This document shows positions 45,495-53,956 of a DNA stretch of 64,000 nucleotides, in pieces; position 1 is the stretch's first letter; each line of letters opens with the position of its first letter. The translations under genes were made by a program, and so were the position numbers. Source of the DNA: Labrys wisconsinensis (GTDB taxonomy: Bacteria > Pseudomonadota > Alphaproteobacteria > Rhizobiales > Labraceae); NCBI RefSeq assembly GCF_030814995.1, contig NZ_JAUSVX010000013.1, forward strand, positions 1-64,000, written 5' to 3'. The notes beneath the pieces were generated by a model. It saw nothing but the letters and a program-made list of their open reading frames with translations, made no database searches and was not told the origin of the DNA.

Positions 45495-46784
45495 ATGAAC
45501 GGTGGCAGCCATGCGGGCGCGGGACACGCACCGCGGCAGGACGGCCTCGCCTCCTCGTCGGTCGGGGATATCCATCCGCCCTCGCGGCCGGGCCGATATG
45601 ACTTGGACATCGAGCGCCTGCATCGCTACCGCGTGGCGCGGCTGCACGGCGAGATGGACAAGCGCGCCTGCGACGCGCTGCTGCTCTTCGATCCCGTCAA
45701 CATCCGCTATGCGACGGGCGCCCGCAACATGCAGATCTGGACCATGCGGCACCCCGCCCGCTATTGCCTCGTCCTCCGATCGGGGACGATCGTCCTGTTC
45801 GAGATCGGCGGCCGGGCCCACCATGCCGCCGGCCTGCCCCTGATCGACGAGGTGCGCGTCGCCCGGCCGTGGTTCTACTACTATGCCGGCCCCGGCGCCC
45901 CGGACCACGTCCGGGAGTTCGCCGGCGAGATTGCCGATCTCACCGGGTTCCCCCGAACGAGCCTCGCCAAGCCGCGCCTCTATGTCGATCGGTGCGACCG
46001 GCAGGGGATGCGGGCGCTGGAGGATCAGGGGCTGATCGTGCTCGACGAAGCCCAGGAGCTGATGGAGCAGGCCCGGTCGATCAAGTCGGAAGACGAGATC
46101 TCGGCCATACGCATGGCGATCGACGTCTGCGAGACCGGCATCGCGCGGATGAAGGCCGAGCTCCGCCCGGGCATCACGGAGCTCCATCTGTGGTCGAAGC
46201 TGCACCAGGCCAATATCGAGCTCGGCGGCGAATATATCGAGACGCGTCTGCTCACCTCCGGGCCGCGCACCAATCCCTGGCACCAGGAAGCGAGCCAGAA
46301 GGAGATCCGGGCCGGCGAGCTCGTCAGCTTCGACTGCGACCTGATCGGACCGCTGGGCTACGGAGCGGACCTGTCGCGCGCCTTCGTCTGCGCGGACCGG
46401 CCCTCGCCGGTGCAGAAGGGCCTGTATCGGCTGGCCTATGATCAGATCGCCTTCAACACCGCGCTGCTGCGCGTCGGCACGTCGTTCGCCGAGATCATCG
46501 AGAAGGCGCGATACCTGCCGCAGGACTATCGGCAATGGCACCGTGTCGCCCATGGAAACGGCATGAGCACCGGGGAATTCCCGGCCATCGGACGGCGCCC
46601 CGGCTATGCCGAAGGCTCGATCCATCAGGGCCGGATCGAAGAAGGCATGGTGTTGTGCGTCGGCACCTTTGCCGGGCGCCGCGACGGCGGAGAAGGCGTC
46701 AAGCTGGAGCACCAGCTCGTCATTCGGGCCAACGGCCCGGAGCTCCTGTCTTCGTCGCTCGACGATCCCGACTTCTGCACCTGA
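45495..46784 (+). CDS. M24 (pita-bread) family protein, DddP/creatinase-like, lacking one metal ligand
   Basis: 429 residues. N-terminal creatinase domain followed by an M24 domain. Residues align by spacing with the iron ligands of the DMSP lyase DddP: D280, D282 (FDCDLIG), D292 (GADLSR), H353 (AHGNGM) and E405 (KLEHQ). The remaining ligand position, normally Glu in VES/VEP, is Gly390 (LCVGTFAG). The family includes X-Pro aminopeptidases, creatinase (metal-free) and DddP. With one ligand lost a peptidase or lyase reaction is uncertain. GGAAGGAG precedes the ATG. It lies 89 bases before phosphonopyruvate hydrolase, so a role in the same pathway is likely. Confidence 0.78.
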   Translation: MNGGSHAGAGHAPRQDGLASSSVGDIHPPSRPGRYDLDIERLHRYRVARLHGEMDKRACDALLLFDPVNIRYATGARNMQIWTMRHPARYCLVLRSGTIVLFEIGGRAHHAAGLPLIDEVRVARPWFYYYAGPGAPDHVREFAGEIADLTGFPRTSLAKPRLYVDRCDRQGMRALEDQGLIVLDEAQELMEQARSIKSEDEISAIRMAIDVCETGIARMKAELRPGITELHLWSKLHQANIELGGEYIETRLLTSGPRTNPWHQEASQKEIRAGELVSFDCDLIGPLGYGADLSRAFVCADRPSPVQKGLYRLAYDQIAFNTALLRVGTSFAEIIEKARYLPQDYRQWHRVAHGNGMSTGEFPAIGRRPGYAEGSIHQGRIEEGMVLCVGTFAGRRDGGEGVKLEHQLVIRANGPELLSSSLDDPDFCT

Positions 46785-46873
46785 TCATCGCCGAGATCGG
46801 CAGATACCGGGCGCAGGACGCGCTGCGAGCGCCGCATCTTCCGTATCCGTCGAACGTTGCGAAGGACAACAGA

Positions 46874-47746
46874 ATGGGCCAAGGCAGGACACTCAAGGAC
46901 GGGTTGGCCGAGCGCGGCCTGCTCCACGTCATGGCGGCGCATTCGCCGCTGTCGGCGCGGCTGGCGGAGGAGGCCGGATTCGACGGGGTCTGGGCCTCGG
47001 GCTTCGAGCTCTCGGCGCTCTACGGCCTGCCCGATGTCAGCCTGATCTCGATGACCCAGCATCTCGACATGGTGCGCGCCATCGCCTCCCAGTCGGCGCT
47101 GCCGATCGTCGCCGACATCGACACCGGCTTCGGCAACGCCCTCAACGTCATCCATGCCGTCGAGCACTACGAGCGCGCCGGCGCCGCCGCCGTCGTCATC
47201 GAGGACAAGACCTTTCCGAAGGTCACCAGCCTCGTGGCCGGCGGGCGCCAGGAGCTGCTGCGCATCGAGGAGTTCCAGGGCAAGATCGAGGCGGCGGTGG
47301 CGACCCGCCGCGACCGGGACTTCCTCGTCATCGCCCGCACCGAGGCGCTGATCGCCGGGCGCGGCCAGGAGGAGGCCCTGACGCGGGCGGCGGCCTATGC
47401 GGCGGCCGGCGCCGACATGATCCTCGTCCATTCCAAGCAGAGGACACCCGACGAGATCGAGCGCTTCGTGCGCGCCTGGACCGGCGCGGCGCCGCTCGTC
47501 ATCGTGCCGACCGCCTATCCCGACATGAACGAGGCGCGCATCCGGGCGCTCGGCGGGATCGCCATGGTGATCTACGGCAATCACGCCCTGCGAGCTTCGG
47601 TGACGGCGATGCAGGACGTGTTCGCCCGCATCCGCCGGGACGGCGGCATCCACCATGTCGACCGCGACATCGTGCCGGTCGAGGAGATCTTCCGGCTGCA
47701 GGGGATGGACCGGGTGAAGGACGACGAGGCGCGCTTCCTGCGCTGA
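46874..47746 (+). CDS. pphA: Phosphonopyruvate hydrolase (PEP mutase/isocitrate lyase superfamily)
   Basis: 290 residues, the length of the Variovorax enzyme. Splits phosphonopyruvate to pyruvate and phosphate. Superfamily blocks: IVADIDTGFGN near residue 78 (metal Asp), EDKTFPKVTSL near residue 112, RQELLRIEEFQGKIEAA, VIARTEALIAG. PEP mutases have Asn-Ser after EDKx5; here Thr-Ser, as in phosphonopyruvate hydrolase. FARIRRDGGI and VPTAYPDMNEA also resemble that enzyme. GAAGGA lies seven bases before the ATG. An aminotransferase that would feed phosphonoalanine into the pathway is not found nearby. Confidence 0.85.
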   Translation: MGQGRTLKDGLAERGLLHVMAAHSPLSARLAEEAGFDGVWASGFELSALYGLPDVSLISMTQHLDMVRAIASQSALPIVADIDTGFGNALNVIHAVEHYERAGAAAVVIEDKTFPKVTSLVAGGRQELLRIEEFQGKIEAAVATRRDRDFLVIARTEALIAGRGQEEALTRAAAYAAAGADMILVHSKQRTPDEIERFVRAWTGAAPLVIVPTAYPDMNEARIRALGGIAMVIYGNHALRASVTAMQDVFARIRRDGGIHHVDRDIVPVEEIFRLQGMDRVKDDEARFLR

Positions 47747-47797
47747 GCGATCCGCCCGGACAGGCCGGTGAAGGCCTCGCCGGGCATGGGGCTGCCG

Positions 47798-48934
47798 TCA
47801 CAGAAGCCGGCGCCCGGCGATCCAGATGGCGCGGATCGTCGGCACGCCGCCGACCAGCCGCACGCGCAGGAGGTCGGCCCTGAGGCCCGGCGCGATCCGG
47901 CCGCGGTCGCCGAAGCCCAGAACATCGGCCGGATTGGCGGAGACCATCGCGATCGTCTGGGGAAGATCGAGCCCCAGGGCGGTGAGCTTGAAGGCGGCGT
48001 CGAGCAGGCTGCCCGGCACATAGTCCGACGTCAGGACGTCGAGCAGGCCCCGCTCGGCCAGCTCGATGGCGCTGACATTGCCGGAATGGGAGCCACCGAG
48101 GACGACGTTCGGCGCGCCCATGACGATGGTCATGCCGAGCTCGCGCGCCCGCCGGGCGGCGGCGGCCGTGGTCGGGAATTCGCTGATGCCGACGCCGTTG
48201 GCATGCGACTCCTCGACATCGGCCACGGTCGTGTCGTCATGGCTGGCGATCGGGATGTTGCGGCCGTTGTAGATCTCGCCGAGGCGGGCGCGGCTCGGCG
48301 GCACGAGCTGGCGCTGATTGGCCTGCCGCTCGGCGAGATAGAGCCCGAACTCCTCGTCGCTCCACACCCGGGCGCTCTTCTTGCGGCGGAACTCGCGGAA
48401 GAGCGCCAGGTCGTGCCATTGGCGCTGTCCGGGCGTGTGGTCCATCAGGCTCACGAGCCTGACCTGATCGTTGTCGACGTGGCGATCGAGGATCGGCATC
48501 AGCCCGGGATCGGACAATTCGCAGCGGAAATGCAGGTAGTGGTCGGCGCGGAGCAGGCCGGCGGACCGGGCCTGGGTCAGGGCCCCGATCACCCCATCGA
48601 GCATGGCGGTCCGGGCGCCGGCGCTGTCGTAGTCGCCGAGCGAGAGGGCGTCGAGCACGGTGGTGACGCCGGCGCCGAGGACTTGCCAGTCATGCGCGAG
48701 CACCGCCGAAAGCATGGACGGCCATCGCACCGCCGGGCGCGGATGGGCGTGATGCTCCACATTGTCGGTGTGGAGATCGACCAGGCCGGGAATGAGGAAA
48801 TCGCCTTCGCAATCGATGGTGTCGCGGTCCGCGCCCGCGACGGCCTCGGCGAACAGGCCGTCGCGGATGGCCAGGCTATCCTCGACGACGGCGTCGGTGC
48901 GCACGATGCGGGCATTGGCGAGCAAAAGGGTCAT
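47798..48934 (-). CDS. phnM: PhnM-family amidohydrolase (RPn-triphosphate diphosphatase)
   Basis: 378 residues. PhnM hydrolyses alpha-D-ribose 1-methylphosphonate 5-triphosphate in C-P lyase pathways. Family marks: LIPGLVDLHTDNVEHHAHPR near residue 55 (metal His; the DNVE motif is PhnM-specific), DHTPGQRQ near residue 165, ASHDDTT near residue 230 and VMGAPNVVLGGSHSGNVSA near residue 275, TSDYVPGSL after it. None of phnG-L is visible, so it is an orphan. The ATG overlaps the DeoR stop (ATGA), so the two are translationally coupled. Confidence 0.88.
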   Translation of the reverse strand: MTLLLANARIVRTDAVVEDSLAIRDGLFAEAVAGADRDTIDCEGDFLIPGLVDLHTDNVEHHAHPRPAVRWPSMLSAVLAHDWQVLGAGVTTVLDALSLGDYDSAGARTAMLDGVIGALTQARSAGLLRADHYLHFRCELSDPGLMPILDRHVDNDQVRLVSLMDHTPGQRQWHDLALFREFRRKKSARVWSDEEFGLYLAERQANQRQLVPPSRARLGEIYNGRNIPIASHDDTTVADVEESHANGVGISEFPTTAAAARRARELGMTIVMGAPNVVLGGSHSGNVSAIELAERGLLDVLTSDYVPGSLLDAAFKLTALGLDLPQTIAMVSANPADVLGFGDRGRIAPGLRADLLRVRLVGGVPTIRAIWIAGRRLL

Positions 48935-49803
48935 CGGCTTGCGGTGCTCTCGGAATCGGTTCCATCTGCGGTGCTGTTTTCGCTCTGCCGGGGTAACAGA
49001 ACGGTGACATTCGCCCGATCGAGCGCCGCCGCCAGGTCCCGGGGCGGCGGCGCGTCGGTCGCGAGGACGTCGATCGCGTCGAGCGGCAGCACGACGTGGG
49101 CGTCGCGCCGGCCGAACTTGGCGCTGTCCGCGACGACGGCGATCCGGTGGGACCGGTCGCACAAGGTCCGGACCAGCACGTTGTGGCCCATCGTCGGCCC
49201 GAGGACGCCGTGGGTCGCGCTCACCGCGCTCGCGCCGAAGACGTAGAGATCGAACAGCCGATGCTCGAGGCTCTTCAACAGCTCGAAGCCGCCGACCGTG
49301 CGGGTCTGCGGGTTGACCACGCCGCCGAGCAGGGTCACGGCACACCGGCCGGACGCGGCCGTCACCATCGCGATGTCGATCATGTTCGTGGTGATCGTCA
49401 GCGTCCTCTCGCTGCGGGCGAGCTCTTCGGCGACCATCAGCATGGTCGAGCTCGCGCCGAGATAGACGCTCATCTCGTCCTCGAACAGCGCCAGCGCCGC
49501 CCTGGCGGCGCGCTGCTTGGCCTCGCGGTCGACGGCGAGGCGTTCGACCACCGGGCGCCGGGCGGTGAGATCGAAGGTGCGCTTGGGCGCGGCGCCGCCA
49601 TGCACCCGGCGCAGACGGCCGGCGTCCTCGAGGCTGCGGATGTCGCGCCGGATGGTCTCCTGCGAGACGCCGAACCGGTCGGCGAAGTCGCCGACGGAGA
49701 CGATCTCGCCGCGGTTGATCAGCTCCAGGATGACGCGCTGGCGCTCCGCGCCGATGACGGGTCCGCCCCGGCCCGCCGCTGAGCCCCCGTTCCGGCCGGC
49801 CAT
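48931..49803 (-). CDS. DeoR-family transcriptional regulator (copy 1)
   Basis: 290 residues. N-terminal DeoR HTH: RQRVILELINRGEIVSVGDF, FGVSQETIRRDIRSLEDAG, LRRVHGGA. C-terminal DeoRC sugar-phosphate-sensing domain: GASSTMLMVAEEL, TTNMIDIAM, GGVVNPQTRTVGG and DSAKFGRRDAH. DeoR proteins usually sense phosphorylated sugars or similar phosphates. It is cotranscribed with phnM and divergent from the peptide-type ABC operon. A paralogue lies at 57.3-58.0 kb in the same layout. Confidence 0.9.
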   Translation of the reverse strand: MAGRNGGSAAGRGGPVIGAERQRVILELINRGEIVSVGDFADRFGVSQETIRRDIRSLEDAGRLRRVHGGAAPKRTFDLTARRPVVERLAVDREAKQRAARAALALFEDEMSVYLGASSTMLMVAEELARSERTLTITTNMIDIAMVTAASGRCAVTLLGGVVNPQTRTVGGFELLKSLEHRLFDLYVFGASAVSATHGVLGPTMGHNVLVRTLCDRSHRIAVVADSAKFGRRDAHVVLPLDAIDVLATDAPPPRDLAAALDRANVTVLLPRQSENSTADGTDSESTASR

Positions 49804-50107
49804 GGCCCTCCCTTTCCCGTTCGGCGCGATGGGAATCGCCGATCTCGCGGCGGCTAGCTACGGCGGCGATTGCGACATCAATGTGAAAGTCTGAGAGAAT
49901 TTGTTTCTTCTTGATGCTGGTTGTGACCGTCTTGGCGCCGACACAAACCCTGCACAGCTTCGGCAACCCATACTGGCTCATTTCGTCTCAGGGTTGCCGG
50001 AAGTTACAACAAAAACCATCAATATAGAACTCAAACCCTCAAGAACGGTCACATGCGTTTCATGCGCAGCCTCTACCAGTTCCGGCACAGGGGTAGAGGA
50101 GACGGAC
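49804..50107. promoter_or_regulatory. Divergent control region of the DeoR-phnM and ABC operons
   Basis: 304 bases, A/T richer than the flanks (49880-50050). A perfect 9-bp inverted repeat TGTGACCGT (49922-49930) and ACGGTCACA (50045-50053) brackets it, 114 bases apart. A GTTGCCGGAAGTTACAAC segment (49993-50010) and a CATCAATATAGAAC stretch may hold promoter elements. These are candidate DeoR sites. Ribosome site AGAGGAG is at about 50095-50101. Confidence 0.45.
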
Positions 50108-51676
50108 ATGGCGGACTTTTCCGTGACGAGGCGACAGGCGGTCATCGGCGGCCTGGCCGGCGGCCTGCTCGGCGCCGCCGGCGTGAGAGCTGCGCCCGCC
50201 AGGGAATCGCAGCGCCTCACCGTCGCCATGTCCGGCTTCCCGCCGGCGGTGGAGCCCGCCCTGTTCAACCACACGGCCACCCGGCGGGTGGTGCCGCAGA
50301 TGTTCGACACGCTGATCGCCTTCGATCAGACCGCTGGCATGGGGCTGCGTCCGGCGCTGGCGGAACGCTGGCAGCGGCTGGACGATCGCTCGCTGCGCCT
50401 GTTTTTGCGCCGCGGCGTGACCTTCCATGACGGCAGCCCGTTCACGGCTGAGGATGTCGCCTTCTCGCTCGGGCCCGATCACGTGCTCGGACCGAAGCGG
50501 TCCGGCCAGGCGACGGCGATCCAGACCCTCGACACCATCGACCGGGCCGAGATCGTCGACGACCATACCGTCGTGGTGCACGCCAAGGCCAACGATGCGC
50601 TGCTGGAGCAGCGTCTCGCCTCGTGGGGGGCGGAGATCGTCGGCAGCCGCGCCTTCCAGGCCGCCGGCTCCTGGGACAAATGGACGGCCGCGCCGGTCGG
50701 AACCGGGCCCTATCGCATCGTCGGCCAGCGGCTCGACATCGACGTCACCCTCGCCGCCCATGACGGCTATTGGGGCGGCCGCCCCGCTTTCCGCAGCATC
50801 GAATACCGCATCGTTCCCGAGCTCGCCTCGCGCATCAACGCGCTGGTGACCGGCGAGGTCGACCTCATCACCGACCTGCCGCCGGACCAGTTCGCCGACA
50901 TCGCCGGCCGGCCGGGGCTGGAGGTGGTGGGCGGCGCGGTGCAGAACATCCGCTCTCTCGGCATCGACCAGACAGCGCCCGTGTTCAGGGATCCGCGCCT
51001 GCGCCGGGCCCTGAGCCTGGCGCTCGATCGCAAGCTCTTCGTCGACGCGCTCTGGGATGGCCGCGTCCCGGTCCCCAACGGCTTCCAGCTGCCGAGCTTC
51101 GGCGCCGGCTATATCGAGGACTACCCGGCGCTCGCCTATGATCCGGAGCTCGCCCGCCAGCTCGTGCGCGAAAGCGGCTATGGCGGCGAGCCGATCACCT
51201 ACCGGCTGCTCAACAACTATTACACCAACCAGGTCTCCGGGGCCCAGACGATGCTCGAGATGTGGCGGTCCGTCGGCCTCGACGTCAGGATCGAGATGGT
51301 GGAGAACTGGACGCAGATCTACCGCAAGCCGGTGAATGCGATCTACGACAATTCCTGCACGGCGATCTTTCCCGATCATCTCGGGCAGGCCTGGCGGGTG
51401 TTCGGGCCGAACGGCGAGATGCCCAGGCAGAACGGCATCTGGAAGAACGACGAATATTTCGGGCTGGGCACGCGCCTCAAGGAGAGCACGGACGTGGCGG
51501 AGCGCCGCCGCATCCTGCGCCGGATGCTCGAGATCATCGATCGCGACGATCCGCCCTGCGTCATCCTGCACGTTTCGGGACAGTTCTACGGCAAGCGCCG
51601 CGACCTGCCCTGGGTGCCGGGGCAGACGCTCGATCTGAATTTCGGGCCGTCCAACCAGGCCTTCGCCCAGAACTGA
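50108..51676 (+). CDS. Peptide/nickel-type ABC transporter substrate-binding protein (family 5, copy 1)
   Basis: 522 residues. Tat-like signal (VTRRQAVIGGLAGGLLGAAG with a twin Arg, about 6-30). SBP_bac_5 blocks: LAERWQRLDDRSLRLFLRRG, VTFHDGSPFTAEDVAFSL, VGTGPYRI and DGYWGGRPAF, ending with a conserved LNFGPSNQAF. It is closely paralogous to the protein at 58.2 kb (both have VPNGFQ and a WRSVG/WRTVG-type segment). First gene of the dppA-D-F-B-C-like operon. The ligand is unknown; the group binds peptides, nickel-opines, glutathione, oligosaccharides and others. Confidence 0.88.
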   Translation: MADFSVTRRQAVIGGLAGGLLGAAGVRAAPARESQRLTVAMSGFPPAVEPALFNHTATRRVVPQMFDTLIAFDQTAGMGLRPALAERWQRLDDRSLRLFLRRGVTFHDGSPFTAEDVAFSLGPDHVLGPKRSGQATAIQTLDTIDRAEIVDDHTVVVHAKANDALLEQRLASWGAEIVGSRAFQAAGSWDKWTAAPVGTGPYRIVGQRLDIDVTLAAHDGYWGGRPAFRSIEYRIVPELASRINALVTGEVDLITDLPPDQFADIAGRPGLEVVGGAVQNIRSLGIDQTAPVFRDPRLRRALSLALDRKLFVDALWDGRVPVPNGFQLPSFGAGYIEDYPALAYDPELARQLVRESGYGGEPITYRLLNNYYTNQVSGAQTMLEMWRSVGLDVRIEMVENWTQIYRKPVNAIYDNSCTAIFPDHLGQAWRVFGPNGEMPRQNGIWKNDEYFGLGTRLKESTDVAERRRILRRMLEIIDRDDPPCVILHVSGQFYGKRRDLPWVPGQTLDLNFGPSNQAFAQN

Positions 51677-51737
51677 CCATCGACTGCATTGGGACGAGGC
51701 GGCCTTTGCCCTGGCCGCCGGAACAGCGGCTGCCGTG

Positions 51738-52970
51738 ATGCCCCATTCGACGCCTCGCCACAACATGCCGGCGCGCACGGTCCCGGCCGGCAGCGCCGCG
51801 CCGCCGCTCCCACCAGAGGCCGCTCCGCGGCCTCCCGCACCAGAGGCCACTCCGCGGCCTCCCGCACCAGAGGCCACTCCGCGGCCTCCCGCACCAGAGG
51901 CCGCTCCGCGGCCTCCCGCACCAGAGGCCGCTCCGCGGCCTCCCGCACCAGAGGCCGCTCCGCGGCCTCCCGCACCAGAGGCCGCTCCGCGGCCTCTGGT
52001 GGAGATCGCCGATCTCTCCGTCGCCTTCGACGGCGTGACCGTCCTGCACGGGATCGACCTGACGGTGGCGCGGCGCGAGACGCTCGGCCTGGTCGGCGAA
52101 TCCGGCTGCGGCAAGTCGGTGACCTGGCTCGCCGCGCTCGGGCTGCTGCCCCGCAGCGCCGGGGTCACCGGCAGCGTCCGCCTCGACGGCCGGGAGCTGA
52201 TCGGCGCGCCGGCGGCGGACCTCGACCGCGTCCGCGGCGGGCGCATCGCCATGATCTTCCAGGACCCGGCGAGCTCGCTCAATCCGGTCATCCCCATCGG
52301 CCGCCAGGTCGGCGAGGCCCTCGCGCTGCACCGCGGCCTGTCCGGCGGCGCGGTCCGCGCCGAGGCCAGGCGGCTGTTCGATCTCGTCGGCATTCCCGAT
52401 GCGGCCCGCCGTCTCCACGCCTTTCCGCACGAGCTCTCCGGGGGCCAGAACCAGCGGGCGATGATCGCCATGGCGCTGGCCGGCCAGCCGGACCTGCTGG
52501 TCGCCGACGAGCCGACGACCGCGCTCGACGCCACGATCCAGGCGCAGATCCTCGATCTCATGGCCTCGATCCGCCGCGAGACCGGCATGGCGATCGTGCT
52601 GATCAGCCATGACCTCGGCATCATCTCCGAGACCTGCGAACGCGTCCTGGTGATGTATGGCGGCCGCATCGTCGAGGCGGCGACCGCCGAAGCGCTGTTC
52701 GCCGCGCCGCTGCATCCCTATACGCGCGGCCTGCTCGCCGCCCTGCCACCCCTGGAGGGCGCGCGCCGTCGCCTGGAGCCGATCGAAGGCCAGGTGCCGG
52801 GTCCGCTGGACATGCCGCCCGGCTGCGCCTTCGCGCCGCGCTGCCCGCACCGTCTCGGCGTGTGCGAGGCCTCGGTGCCGCGGCTGGCCGAAATCGCGCC
52901 GGGGCGCCTCGCCGCCTGCGTCCTGTCGGAGAGCCGCATGACGATGCCGGCCAAGGCGGCGACGGCATGA
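51738..52970 (+). CDS. Peptide-type ABC ATPase (DppD-like) with repeat-encoded N-terminal extension
   Basis: 410 residues from ATG 51738. Walker A GESGCGKSVT, Q-loop FQDPASSLNP, signature LSGGQNQRAMIAMALA, Walker B LLVADEPTTALD and the DppD/OppD C-terminus with the PPGCAFAPRCPHRLGVCE iron-sulfur-like cysteines. The first ~88 residues are a 9-residue Pro/Ala repeat (APEAAPRPP) not found in the family. A GTG at 51999, right where the ATPase domain starts (VEIADLSVAF), is an alternative start. No strong ribosome site marks either. The stop overlaps the next start by four bases. Confidence 0.85.
   Translation: MPHSTPRHNMPARTVPAGSAAPPLPPEAAPRPPAPEATPRPPAPEATPRPPAPEAAPRPPAPEAAPRPPAPEAAPRPPAPEAAPRPLVEIADLSVAFDGVTVLHGIDLTVARRETLGLVGESGCGKSVTWLAALGLLPRSAGVTGSVRLDGRELIGAPAADLDRVRGGRIAMIFQDPASSLNPVIPIGRQVGEALALHRGLSGGAVRAEARRLFDLVGIPDAARRLHAFPHELSGGQNQRAMIAMALAGQPDLLVADEPTTALDATIQAQILDLMASIRRETGMAIVLISHDLGIISETCERVLVMYGGRIVEAATAEALFAAPLHPYTRGLLAALPPLEGARRRLEPIEGQVPGPLDMPPGCAFAPRCPHRLGVCEASVPRLAEIAPGRLAACVLSESRMTMPAKAATA
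51813..51996 (+). repeat. 27-bp hairpin tandem repeat (six full copies plus one partial)
   Basis: Units start at 51813, 51840, 51867, 51894, 51921, 51948 and 51975. Each holds GAGGCCGC-TCC-GCGGCCTC, a perfect 8-bp hairpin. Units 2 and 3 differ only by G to A (GAGGCCAC). The length is a multiple of three, so the frame stays open and encodes a 9-residue Pro/Ala unit. It lies between the binding-protein gene and the ATPase core. Confidence 0.95.
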
Positions 52971-53956
52971 CCGAGGTCCTGCTCGAGCTGCGCGACGTCT
53001 CGCGGCGCTATGCGATGCGGCAGGGGATATTCGGCCGCACCGCGTCCGTCGGCGCCGTGGACGGGGTATCTCTCTCGGTCGAGCGCGGCCTGACGCTCGG
53101 CCTCGTCGGCGAATCCGGCTCGGGCAAGTCGACCACCGGCCGCCTCGCCCTCGGTCTCGAACGGCCCGACGGCGGCGACGTCCTGTTCCGCGGCGCGCCG
53201 TTGCCGACGGCGGGAAGCGCGCGCTGGCGGCGGCTGCGCGCCGACATGCAGATGATCTACCAGGATCCTCTCGGCGCGCTCGACCGCCGGCTTTCCATTC
53301 TCGAGCAGGTCCGCGAGCCCCTGGACGTGCATCGGATCGGCGACGCGCGGGGACGGGAGGCGAAGGCGCTGGCGGTGCTGGACGCGGTGCGCCTCGGCGC
53401 CGACCACGGCCGCCGCTATCCCCACGAGCTGTCCGGCGGCCAGCGCCAGCGTGCCGTCCTCGCGCGCGCCCTGGTCACGGATCCCGATCTCCTGGTGTGC
53501 GACGAGCCGGTCTCGGCGCTCGACGTGTCGATCCAGGCCCAGGTGGTCAACCTGCTGCTCGACATCCAGCAGGCGGCCGGCCTCGGCCTCCTCTTCATCA
53601 GCCACGATCTCCGGGTGGTCCGCCATGTCAGCCACCGCCTGGCGGTGATGTATCTCGGCCGCATCGTCGAGGCCGGCGAGACCGACCGCGTGCTGTCCGC
53701 CCCGGCCCATCCCTACACGGAAGCGCTGGTCTCGGCCGCTCCCGTCCCCGGGCGCCGGGCGCGGCGCATCATCCTGGACGGCGATCCGCCGAATCCGGCG
53801 GCGCGGCCCCCGGGCTGCGCCTTCCATCCGCGCTGCCGCGCCGTTCGCGAGCGCTGCAGGGTGGAGAGCCCGGCCCTGCTGGCGCTGGCGGACGGGCGCC
53901 TCGCCGCCTGTCACGTGGCCCATGAGCAGGCCGGCTTGCGGAAGGCGGCCGGCTGA
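52967..53956 (+). CDS. Peptide-type ABC ATPase (DppF-like)
   Basis: 329 residues. Walker A GESGSGKSTTGRL, Q-loop YQDPLGALD, signature LSGGQRQRAVLARAL, Walker B LLVCDEPVSALD, H-loop ISHDLRVVRHV, and the C-terminal PPGCAFHPRCRAVRERCRVE of OppF/DppF-type proteins. It forms the second nucleotide-binding subunit with the upstream DppD-like protein. ATGA overlap upstream, TGATG overlap downstream. Confidence 0.9.
   Translation: MTEVLLELRDVSRRYAMRQGIFGRTASVGAVDGVSLSVERGLTLGLVGESGSGKSTTGRLALGLERPDGGDVLFRGAPLPTAGSARWRRLRADMQMIYQDPLGALDRRLSILEQVREPLDVHRIGDARGREAKALAVLDAVRLGADHGRRYPHELSGGQRQRAVLARALVTDPDLLVCDEPVSALDVSIQAQVVNLLLDIQQAAGLGLLFISHDLRVVRHVSHRLAVMYLGRIVEAGETDRVLSAPAHPYTEALVSAAPVPGRRARRIILDGDPPNPAARPPGCAFHPRCRAVRERCRVESPALLALADGRLAACHVAHEQAGLRKAAG

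Noticed and set aside
46873-47746. PEP mutase (phosphonate biosynthesis)
   Set aside because: The motif after EDKx5 is Thr-Ser rather than Asn-Ser, and no phosphonopyruvate decarboxylase is nearby; hydrolase fits better.
51813-51996. CRISPR-like array
   Set aside because: The units are directly adjacent with no spacers and are in frame with a protein; it is a tandem repeat.
50060-52669. 869-codon open frame on the minus strand
   Set aside because: Antisense to the binding protein and DppD-like gene; repeats in it come from the 27-bp tandem repeat.
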